From Maribacter thermophilus (GTDB lineage: Bacteria > Bacteroidota > Bacteroidia > Flavobacteriales > Flavobacteriaceae): a stretch of 64,000 bases of DNA. The notes under the pieces are model-generated. The model was not told where the DNA came from and searched no databases. It saw only the letters and a list, made by a program, of their open reading frames with translations. Positions 57,078-64,000 of this stretch are shown here, one piece after another. The DNA lies in NCBI RefSeq assembly GCF_001020565.1, contig NZ_LDAS01000001.1, positions 1,216,402-1,280,401 on the forward strand, read 5' to 3'. The first letter of the stretch is position 1. Each line of letters opens with the position of its first letter. The translations under genes and the position numbers were made by a program.

Positions 57078-57098
57078 ACAATAAGACATCAGATATGG
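57078..57098 (-). other. comM/element junction, attachment site near the integrase
   Basis: On the - strand comM runs through ATATCTGATGT and the element continues CTTATTGTAG, which puts a stop codon three codons later. Joined to the other junction, the restored site is ATCTGATGTGGCCCTTGTAG and the free element site would be AACAGACGTCTTATTGTAG if the crossover is at GT (57086-57087). Confidence 0.85.
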
Positions 57099-57924
57099 TA
57101 TGATGAGGGCTACGAAAAGGTCTTTGGCTCATAAGCCCCATATTTTTTATCTTTCCCACTACACTATGAATTTTGGTGGTTTCCAAAGCTTCGTGCAAGG
57201 TCATGGGAGGCAATATGGAAGGGAGCCTTTTTGCAAGCATGGTCTTACCCGCCCCTGGCGGACCTATCAATATAATATTATGTCCACCGGCGGCAGCAAT
57301 TTCCATACACCGCTTTATGCTCTCTTGCCCCTTTACATCCGAAAAATCAAATTCTGGAAAATCCAGGCTTTTATAAAATTCCTCTCGTGTATCTATAATG
57401 GTCTGTTCTAATGGGGTACCCTTATCAAAAAATTCTATGACTTGTTCTATATTATCTACCCCGTATACTTTTAAATCACCTACAATAGCGGCTTCCTTGG
57501 CATTCTGTGTGGGCAATATAAAACCGGTAAAACCTTCTTCTTGGGCCTTTATGGCAATGGGCAGGGCTCCTTTTATGGGTTGTAAACTTCCATCTAACGA
57601 AAGCTCTCCCATGATAATATACTTATCTATATCCTCTGATTGTATTTGGCCAGATGCTGCCAATATGCCCAATGCCAATGTTAAATCGTAAGCAGAACCT
57701 TCTTTTCTAAGATCCGCAGGGGCCATATTTATTGTAATCTTTTTACCGGGAATTTTATAACCATTGTTTTGCAATGCCGCTGCAATACGATAATTACTTT
57801 CTTTAATGGCGTTATCGGGAAGACCTACCAAATGGTAACCTATTCCTTTATCAATATTTACCTCAACCGTAATCGTTGTCGCCTCTACGCCAAAAACGGC
57901 ACTACCATAAACTTTTGTGAGCAT
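57088..57924 (-). pseudogene. comM: comM (yifB family), N-terminal fragment
   Basis: The first 279 codons of ComM, a hexameric branch-migration helicase that extends heteroduplex in natural transformation. It has the LonC-like N-terminal domain (GSAVFGVEATTITVEV, KITINMAPADLRKEGSAYDL) and Walker A (ILIGPPGAGKTMLAKR), and it ends in FRSPHHTISDV plus LL and a stop from the element (frame ends at 57076). Walker B and all later parts are on the other side of the element. No active enzyme can be made while the element is in place. Confidence 0.95.
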
Positions 57925-57979
57925 ATTAGAATATTCAACGCTAAATGTAACCTTTTTTTATGGAAAGTACTGTGTTACA

Positions 57980-59722
57980 TTAATTTACCTCGAACCGTTT
58001 ATGTAATGAAACAGGCACTCCCTTTTCTGTAAAACCTTCAAAAGAAATTTCAAATTCGCCCGTAATATCAGAGCTGTAGAATTCTATTCGCTGCTCTTTA
58101 TGGTCCAATTTATAATTTGGGTACCATAGCAATTGATATCTGAAATCCGGTAAACGCTCGTATTTTTCCTTTAACGGACCTTCGTAAGATTGTCGATAGT
58201 AGTTCTTATCCTCGTTTGGTTTAAAGAGCTTTTGTACCTCGAGGTTCTCGGTATAATAATTCTTGTAATAATCTCCGTTGAACGTGGTAATATCCACAAC
58301 ACCCTGAAAGGTAGTCGTACCATAAAAATGTTGGTCTCTAGATATATTTATGGACTTAATCTGATTGGCCGATAAGCCAAGAACACGCTCGTGGTCCAAT
58401 ATTAAAATTCCGTCTACGAAGACCAAGGGCAATTTTCCAGATTCTACATAAGGAGCGATAGGTCTTACATGAAACTCGTTTTTACCGTTCTTGTTCTTCT
58501 GCAACCAAACATGCTCCACCACCTCAACAAAAGTTTCTTTAATGCTCGGAAACCTAGTATAATCATCCAGCAAATATTTAGTGGAACCCGGACCATAAAA
58601 GCGATCATTGGGTTTTCCAATCAATATGGTATCTGGTTTTGAACTATAATAGGCATTTTCAATTTGGTTATGGATACTGCGCTCTTTTATGGCGGACTCC
58701 ATACCCCTATCTAATATAAAACGACTGAAATCTAAATGGGAAAAATCCAATGCTTCTTCTGTAAACACAGTTACATCAGGTATCGTATCGGTCTGTGACA
58801 ACACTTGCAAATACATTTCCCCTACATCATAATCTTCATCTACATTTATATAAAAACGACCATCACGATCAGTAACGGCGATTTTAAACAAATAGTCCTC
58901 TCCTGGAAATGATACACCGATCGGAGTATTTTCAACGGTTGATGTGGCCATGTTACCCAACACCCCTTGAATAAGTTCTCCCCTTAACTCTGGCAGTATA
59001 AGCTTCTCTATTTTTCTTTTTTGTGGATATCCCTTTTGAAAATCGAATGATGTATTTCTGTCCTTTGACTCCAACTCATCCACTTTTCTAACAGAAATCG
59101 AATAATTGCCCAGTCCTTCCAATGTGTTTGAGGCTATTTTCATTGAAATTGCCGCTCGTTTGGTATAGCTTGTTTTGTCCAACTCTAACCGTAATGGTTG
59201 CTTTCGTTTTAAACTACTACTGGCCCCTGTTGAACTTGACTCAACCAAATCTGTAGTGTTCTTTTCCCTAAATACTGTTTGATTGCTAGTATATGGGTTT
59301 ATAACGGTCACATCCAGATCATAAAAGTAGTTTCTCCCGTTGTTGAGCATCCATTGGGTATAGGCTACTAATTTGTAATTTCCCGAGGGTACACTAGAGG
59401 GTATAAAAAAGTTGCTGTCACCTATACCATTGGTTAATTTTATTTTTTGATTTAAGACCACCTCTTTATTCTCATTGACCAATTTTAAGTAGGCGATCTT
59501 ACTTACATCACTTAATTGCCCTGTATTTTCCTTTAGACAATAAATGGTGTAGTACAGGTATTCTCCCACAAAAACCAATCTTGAATTAGTATGCACATAT
59601 ACCTGTTCTTGGTGGGGAACCTCAGCATAGTTATTTTGTACCTTCGTCGCAGTAACCTGAGAATTCATTTGCAAAAAAGTGAAATGAATTGTTAGCAGCA
59701 GTATTAAATAATGTTTTTTCAT
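57980..59722 (-). CDS. Exported MG2-like domain protein of TonB-receptor operon
   Basis: A 580-residue exported protein whose N-terminal region (QEQVYVHTNSRLVFVGEYLYYTIYCLKENTG...FFIPSSVPSGNYKLVAYTQW) is an alpha-2-macroglobulin MG2-like beta domain; such proteins often accompany TonB receptors in Bacteroidota. The late region (GKLPLVFVDGILILDHERVLGLSANQIKSINI) resembles a receptor plug segment. I use the ATG at 59722 (MKKHYLILLLTI) rather than 59746 to give a normal signal peptide. It follows the DUF4249 gene by 11 bp. Function unknown. Confidence 0.75.
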   Translation of the reverse strand: MKKHYLILLLTIHFTFLQMNSQVTATKVQNNYAEVPHQEQVYVHTNSRLVFVGEYLYYTIYCLKENTGQLSDVSKIAYLKLVNENKEVVLNQKIKLTNGIGDSNFFIPSSVPSGNYKLVAYTQWMLNNGRNYFYDLDVTVINPYTSNQTVFREKNTTDLVESSSTGASSSLKRKQPLRLELDKTSYTKRAAISMKIASNTLEGLGNYSISVRKVDELESKDRNTSFDFQKGYPQKRKIEKLILPELRGELIQGVLGNMATSTVENTPIGVSFPGEDYLFKIAVTDRDGRFYINVDEDYDVGEMYLQVLSQTDTIPDVTVFTEEALDFSHLDFSRFILDRGMESAIKERSIHNQIENAYYSSKPDTILIGKPNDRFYGPGSTKYLLDDYTRFPSIKETFVEVVEHVWLQKNKNGKNEFHVRPIAPYVESGKLPLVFVDGILILDHERVLGLSANQIKSINISRDQHFYGTTTFQGVVDITTFNGDYYKNYYTENLEVQKLFKPNEDKNYYRQSYEGPLKEKYERLPDFRYQLLWYPNYKLDHKEQRIEFYSSDITGEFEISFEGFTEKGVPVSLHKRFEVN

Positions 59723-59733
59723 ATCAAAATTGT

Positions 59734-60951
59734 TTATTCCACCCAAAAATCCGGAACTACATTATCACCCAGTGCCGTACAATCACCACAAACCCTATAT
59801 ACCATAAAATAAGGCCCAGGACCATCTGTAAACAACAAATCATCTTGTTGTGAGTATTCGCTATAATATTTTATTAAATTTTGTTCAATACCATCTATCA
59901 ATGGAGAACTACCCCCTTCTGTTATTAGTGCAGGGGCCAACAGTGGGCAATCACTTACATAAGAAGGCAAGTCTTCATCTGGAAAAAAATCATCGTAATC
60001 AAAAAATATACGTTCTTCGGAAACCGTGCTCACCTGAAAAAAGCCCACAACATCTTCATCGTCTGTTTGTGACCTAATGTTTCCTTCCAAGAATCCCGAT
60101 TGTATTTGCGAAAAGAGACTTTCAGAGCCGGATAAGGTCTCCAAGGTTTCGTAATAGGCATATGCAGCCCTACTCTGCACAAATTGCCTTACCAAGATGC
60201 TATAGCGATGAGACAAAATATAATTGTCCCTATTAATGAATCTTACAGGAAACTTACTCACCCTATCTTCACTATATTCGGTCGTATTCTCCATAATAAT
60301 ACCATTAGACAATTCTGTTCTATAACAAACTTGTTCTTCTTGTGTTCTTGCCCTAATATCTACTTCTGGGTTTGGAAGTGGCGAAACCACATAGGCATCC
60401 GCCGAGCTCCAATATGGAGCTATTATTTTATAAGTCTCCTCATATTCATACCTGTAATATTTTGATTGCCCCGTGGGGTCGTAACTATCTACATAAATGA
60501 ACATCCCCTCTTCGGCTCCATCATCTTTAAAATCTCTTTCCGCATATACCCTTTCGATAGGATTAACGGCGGGCACCTCCATCTCATCGGACACGTACGT
60601 ATTACCATCCGTTTGTATGGTCAAAGAGTATGTATTTCCGGAGACCGCCGCAAACGGACTGCTAGACTCATACACGCCCGAAGAGGTTTCCGTAAAGTTA
60701 TAAACGCCACCATTGCTATCCCTTACCGATACTTGTGCTCCACTAACCCCGGACATTAGAACGGTATCTAAAGGAAATGTCCTGGACACCAATACGCGCT
60801 GCGTTTCGCTATTGTTCGTAATGGTTGCCTCTACCACCAAGGCACTTTTAAACTCTGAGTTTTCAATTTCAAATGGCTCCACACAACTATCGACCACAAA
60901 GCCGAGGCCAATGATTATGACTACAATAATGCTTAATCTTAGTTTCTGCAT
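59734..60951 (-). CDS. DUF4249 family lipoprotein
   Basis: A 405-residue lipoprotein (signal FVVDSCVEPFEIE). The N-terminal beta domain (SALVVEATITNNSETQRVLVSRTFPLDT...ISGAQVSVRDSNGG) and the late CGDCTALGDNVVPDFWVE are typical of DUF4249, a Bacteroidota family found next to TonB-dependent receptors. Role is unproven; a surface partner of the receptor is likely. It lies 145 bp after the receptor gene. Confidence 0.88.
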   Translation of the reverse strand: MQKLRLSIIVVIIIGLGFVVDSCVEPFEIENSEFKSALVVEATITNNSETQRVLVSRTFPLDTVLMSGVSGAQVSVRDSNGGVYNFTETSSGVYESSSPFAAVSGNTYSLTIQTDGNTYVSDEMEVPAVNPIERVYAERDFKDDGAEEGMFIYVDSYDPTGQSKYYRYEYEETYKIIAPYWSSADAYVVSPLPNPEVDIRARTQEEQVCYRTELSNGIIMENTTEYSEDRVSKFPVRFINRDNYILSHRYSILVRQFVQSRAAYAYYETLETLSGSESLFSQIQSGFLEGNIRSQTDDEDVVGFFQVSTVSEERIFFDYDDFFPDEDLPSYVSDCPLLAPALITEGGSSPLIDGIEQNLIKYYSEYSQQDDLLFTDGPGPYFMVYRVCGDCTALGDNVVPDFWVE

Positions 60952-61096
60952 TTGCCTTTAGTTTATTTTTAAATCCAGCATAGCAACACTTCTACACTGA
61001 TGAATTATATTATTTGCCCGTACACCATATCTACTGTTACCAAATGACATGGATAGAAAACAAATCTTTAAAAACCTCATTTCCCTTTTCATGACA

Positions 61097-63865
61097 TTAA
61101 AATTTGAAATTATAGGTAATCGTAGGTACTGGAATAGAAAATATGGAGCTTTGATACGCTTTTAAATCTCCATTTTCCGTAACAAAGAATACGGAATATG
61201 GATTGTTTCTACCCAATACATTATAAACCGAAATATTCCAAAAACTATGGGCCAATTTATTTTTCTTATGGTTTCCCTCTATATTCAATCCAAGATCCAG
61301 TCTATAGTAATCCGGTATTCTAAACTCATTACGATCGCTATAGACCACATATTCAGAATTATTAAAGTTATACCGAGCTACCGGATAGGTCACCGGCCTA
61401 CCTGTTTGATATGCCAAGTTTGCGGACAGGCTAAATCTTTTTGTCAACTTATAATTTAAGACGGCACTAAAATCGTGCGGTTTGTCGTAATTGGTAGGAA
61501 AATATTCTCCATTGTTAACACGTTCCTCTGCAAATTCACTATCCAGTTTTAAGAAAGAACGCGAATACGTATACCCCAACCATCCATTCAGTTTGCCCGA
61601 ATTTTTACGAATTAAAAATTCTACTCCGTATGCCTGTCCATCACCTTGCAATGTTTCTGTCTCTATAGTTTCGTTCAATAAAAGTTCTGAGCCGACTTTA
61701 AAATCCAACAGATTGTCCGCTTCCTTGTAATACCCTTCCAAACTTATCTCATATTTGTTGCCATCAAGGTTTTTATACAACCCTAGTCCTACTTGCCTTC
61801 CCTTTTGTGGCTTTATATTATTGTCGGATAATTTCCAGGTATCTATAGGGCTAATGGTCGTTGTATTGGACAATCTATGAATGTATTGGTATGTAGTATT
61901 ATAGCTTGCCTTTACCGACAGGTCCGGCCCCAAGAAATACCTGGCCGAAAGCCTTATTTCGGGCCCACCGTAAGTTTCCACAATTTCATTATTATCATAA
62001 GAAACGGTTTCTGTCAATGTTTCTTCACTTTTAGGCATGTTTTCCTCATAAACACGGGCATTTGTAGGGCCTAAATATGCAAACATAGAATACCTCAGCC
62101 CAACATCTATGAGCAGCTTATCGTTTACTTCAAAATTATCGGAGAGATATATGGCGGCCTCAAAGGCCTTTTCTTTTGATATGATCTTAGGTTCAACTAT
62201 AGAGTTACTGCCATTTGGTTCTAAATTACCTGGTTGAACGTTATATAATTTTGCCGATAGCCCATAATCAAATTTATGTGCCTTGCTGTGCAAATAAGAG
62301 AATTTGAATTTAGCTTCGGTCTCGTCCACCACAAAACCTAAATCAAAATTGTTATCGGAATTACCTTCATAACCAATGTTAAATTTATAGTTACTGTTGG
62401 CGATCACCAAGCTTCCGGTATTCTTATCATTGAACTTATGGTCCCATTGAAAGGATAACAACCTGTTATTATAACCATATACAGAATCAGAGGTAATGCT
62501 AAAGGCATCACTACTATAATACCCCATTGCCTTCATTGTGTTTTTTTCATTGATAACATGGGTATATTTTGCAATGGCATCGTAAAACGATGCCTCGCTA
62601 TTACTTAAAGATTCATCGTCTAGAGACCTTAATATCCATCCAGAGTATGTTCCCCTACCACCAATGAGCAATCCAGATTTTCCTTTTACCACGGGTATTT
62701 CCAAGGCCACATTTGAAGTAACGGGACCAATGGCCGCTTCACCAGAAAATTTTTCGTTGTTGGCATCTTTAGAAGTGATATCAAAAACAGATGATAAACG
62801 ACCTCCGTATTGCGCGGGTATACCTCCTTTTAATATTTTAAGATCCTTGGTCGTAAATGGGTTCAAAGCCTGAAAAATCCCAAAAAAATGCGAGGGATTA
62901 TAAATAACGGCATTGTCCAACAAAATTAAATTCTGATCGGTACTACCACCTCTTACATTAAAGCCCGCAGCACCCTCACCAGCGGTAGAAATACCTGGAA
63001 GGGTCGTCGCTACTTTTAAAACATCGCGTTCCCCAAGTACCAGAGGAATGTTCTTGGTTTCTTCTACTACTAGATCCGTACTACCAGATAAGGCCTCCTC
63101 TACATTCTTGGCGGCATTTGCCTCTACGATAACCTCATCTAAAAACTCAACACTTTCATTTAAATCAAAATTTAACTGTCCGTCATTAAAAACTATGATT
63201 CTGGTAGTGCTCGATTCTATACCCAAGGAACTTGTTTTTAGAATGCTTGTTCCTGCCGGTACCTCCAGTTCATAATAACCATCATCATTAGTGGCCGTTC
63301 CCGTATTTTTCCCATTTAATATGATAGATAAATTGGAAATAGGTTGATTTCCTTCTGTTGTTCTTGCATAACCACTTATTTTAAACGTGGTTCTTGCATC
63401 CGACAAATTTTCTTTCCCGATTCTTACCGTTCTATCAATTGTATTTTTTTTAGAAGCCTCAATATTTGAAAACACGGGATTACTGGTTATTCTTGTATAA
63501 TTGGGATTTTCTGAAACAGAGTCCTCTTCCTTACCAAAAAAACCTTCCGGTAAATCTGCATAAATACTATTGTTTTGCGTCAATATTATTTTATCATCGG
63601 AATATTCAAAATAGTTTAAGCTTGTTTTCTCAAAAACCTTCTCTAGAATCTCACTTAAAGTGGCATTACCGAACTTTCCGGAAAAAGTTTCTCCAGAAAG
63701 CCATTTATCGTCATAAAGAAATACAACTTGGGATTCTTTTTCTATTACTGCCAATATATTGGCAAGGGGTTCATTTTCAAATTCGAAATTAAACTTCGAT
63801 TCATTTTCCTGACCAAAAATTAGGCTCCCGAAAAATAATACGAATAGCGGTAATAATCTTTTCAT
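61097..63865 (-). CDS. TonB-dependent receptor with STN and carboxypeptidase-like N-terminal domains
   Basis: A 922-residue outer-membrane receptor. Order: signal peptide (ending LIFGQ), an STN domain (FNFEFENEPLANILAVIEKESQVVFLYDD, about 25-100), a carboxypeptidase-like regulatory domain (ISGYARTTEGNQPISNLSIIL), the plug (PLVLGERDVLKVATTLPGIS, GFNVRGGSTDQNLILLDNAVIYNPSHFFG) and a beta barrel ending in VPTITYNFKF. STN domains usually mark receptors tied to a sigma/anti-sigma pair. No such pair is seen in this window, though the upstream gene is cut. Substrate unknown. Confidence 0.93.
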   Translation of the reverse strand: MKRLLPLFVLFFGSLIFGQENESKFNFEFENEPLANILAVIEKESQVVFLYDDKWLSGETFSGKFGNATLSEILEKVFEKTSLNYFEYSDDKIILTQNNSIYADLPEGFFGKEEDSVSENPNYTRITSNPVFSNIEASKKNTIDRTVRIGKENLSDARTTFKISGYARTTEGNQPISNLSIILNGKNTGTATNDDGYYELEVPAGTSILKTSSLGIESSTTRIIVFNDGQLNFDLNESVEFLDEVIVEANAAKNVEEALSGSTDLVVEETKNIPLVLGERDVLKVATTLPGISTAGEGAAGFNVRGGSTDQNLILLDNAVIYNPSHFFGIFQALNPFTTKDLKILKGGIPAQYGGRLSSVFDITSKDANNEKFSGEAAIGPVTSNVALEIPVVKGKSGLLIGGRGTYSGWILRSLDDESLSNSEASFYDAIAKYTHVINEKNTMKAMGYYSSDAFSITSDSVYGYNNRLLSFQWDHKFNDKNTGSLVIANSNYKFNIGYEGNSDNNFDLGFVVDETEAKFKFSYLHSKAHKFDYGLSAKLYNVQPGNLEPNGSNSIVEPKIISKEKAFEAAIYLSDNFEVNDKLLIDVGLRYSMFAYLGPTNARVYEENMPKSEETLTETVSYDNNEIVETYGGPEIRLSARYFLGPDLSVKASYNTTYQYIHRLSNTTTISPIDTWKLSDNNIKPQKGRQVGLGLYKNLDGNKYEISLEGYYKEADNLLDFKVGSELLLNETIETETLQGDGQAYGVEFLIRKNSGKLNGWLGYTYSRSFLKLDSEFAEERVNNGEYFPTNYDKPHDFSAVLNYKLTKRFSLSANLAYQTGRPVTYPVARYNFNNSEYVVYSDRNEFRIPDYYRLDLGLNIEGNHKKNKLAHSFWNISVYNVLGRNNPYSVFFVTENGDLKAYQSSIFSIPVPTITYNFKF

Positions 63866-64000
63866 AAATCTTGTGGCCTATTATTGATGTTAAAAGAATC
63901 GGAGAGTTTAGAAAAGAAGTTTTTCCAAAAAACATCTTCATTGTTCTTTTTTGATGCTTGATTATAATTTTCATTGATGAATTCCTTCATATCCGGCCAT
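63862..64000 (-). CDS. 3' end of a gene upstream of the TonB receptor (cut by window edge)
   Basis: An open frame runs in from the right edge and ends WPDMKEFINENYN...NINNRPQDL with a TGA that overlaps the receptor ATG (ATGA). So the receptor is translationally coupled to it. The visible 45 residues are polar and helical and do not identify a family. Given the STN domain in the receptor, a FecR-like gene is one option, but the tail does not show it. Confidence 0.6.
   Translation of the reverse strand, partial: WPDMKEFINENYNQASKKNNEDVFWKNFFSKLSDSFNINNRPQDL

Larger units (their letters stand above)
41192..57087. mobile_element. 15.9-kb integrative element inserted in comM by a large serine recombinase
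   Basis: The segment between the two comM halves is visibly richer in A+T than its flanks, has different codon preferences, and carries recombinases, regulators, a type III restriction operon with DNA-damage-tolerance genes, and unknown cargo. There is no transposase of DDE type, no relaxase and no type IV secretion gene, so it is not a self-transmissible conjugative element as seen here. Removing it restores a 511-codon comM. The large serine recombinase gene lies 51 bp from one end, the typical position. Confidence 0.9.

Noticed and set aside
41192-57087. AbaR/Tn7-like transposon in comM
   Set aside because: No TniA/TniB or other DDE transposase, no terminal inverted repeats at the junctions and no 5-bp target duplication. 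A large serine recombinase explains the ends.
41192-57087. Integrative conjugative element or prophage
   Set aside because: No relaxase, coupling protein, type IV secretion, capsid, terminase or tail genes are present.
40495-57924. Split comM as a sequencing frameshift or assembly join
   Set aside because: The halves are 15.9 kb apart, meet in frame at the same Val codon, and are separated by a recombinase-bearing A+T-rich segment. That is an insertion, not an error.
1-64000. CRISPR arrays, tRNA or rRNA genes
   Set aside because: I saw no regularly spaced repeats, no cas genes and no tRNA or rRNA signature on either strand.

Overview
The window looks like a chromosomal segment of a marine flavobacterium (family Flavobacteriaceae, Bacteroidota). 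The evidence is a TonB-dependent receptor with a DUF4249 lipoprotein, flavobacterial signal peptides and lipoboxes, a GH16 laminarinase-type lipoprotein, Bacteroidota-type promoter boxes (TAnnTTTG) and A+T-rich intergenic DNA. I cannot name genus or species from sequence alone.

Layout of the core parts. Positions 1-19.7 kb hold envelope and housekeeping genes: a GT2 glycosyltransferase cut by the window edge, two related OmpA-like proteins, a YciO-type Sua5/YrdC protein, GH16, UvrD/PcrA, a DsrE-like secreted protein with an M20D amidohydrolase and an FMN-binding glutamate-synthase-like protein, a patatin with an M1 peptidase, RecG, and two tandem PPK2 kinases. Positions 19.8-35.7 kb hold branched-chain amino acid synthesis: leuCDAB on the + strand behind a 24-bp palindrome, then ilvD-ilvB-OMT-ilvN-ilvC-ilvA on the - strand. 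The ilv operon is preceded by an 18-residue Ile/Val/Leu-rich leader peptide and a terminator hairpin, the layout of ribosome-mediated attenuation. Positions 35.7-39.2 kb hold a 5-oxoprolinase operon (pxpA-pxpB-pxpC) with an Nramp-like permease that lacks the usual metal-binding residues. The right flank (58-64 kb) is a TonB-receptor/DUF4249/MG2-like operon.

The main discovery is a 15.9-kb integrated element (about 41192-57087) that splits comM (yifB family). The two comM pieces join in frame to a 511-codon gene of normal length, and the break falls between Walker A and Walker B. A 649-residue large serine recombinase starts 51 bp from one junction, and both junctions can be read to the base.

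Inside the element is one long - strand operon in which successive genes overlap or lie 1-8 bp apart: Xre regulator, UvrD-type helicase fused to a PD-(D/E)XK nuclease with a probable Fe-S cluster, type III modification methylase, type III restriction subunit, UmuC, UmuD, SRAP (HMCES/YedK) protein, and a 52-residue membrane peptide. I read this as a candidate composite system joining restriction, DNA-end processing and damage tolerance. The families are known; the single transcriptional unit is what merits study. The element also carries a small serine recombinase, a second Xre regulator with a repeated operator, a three-gene cassette of unknown function, and a strongly structured non-coding region.
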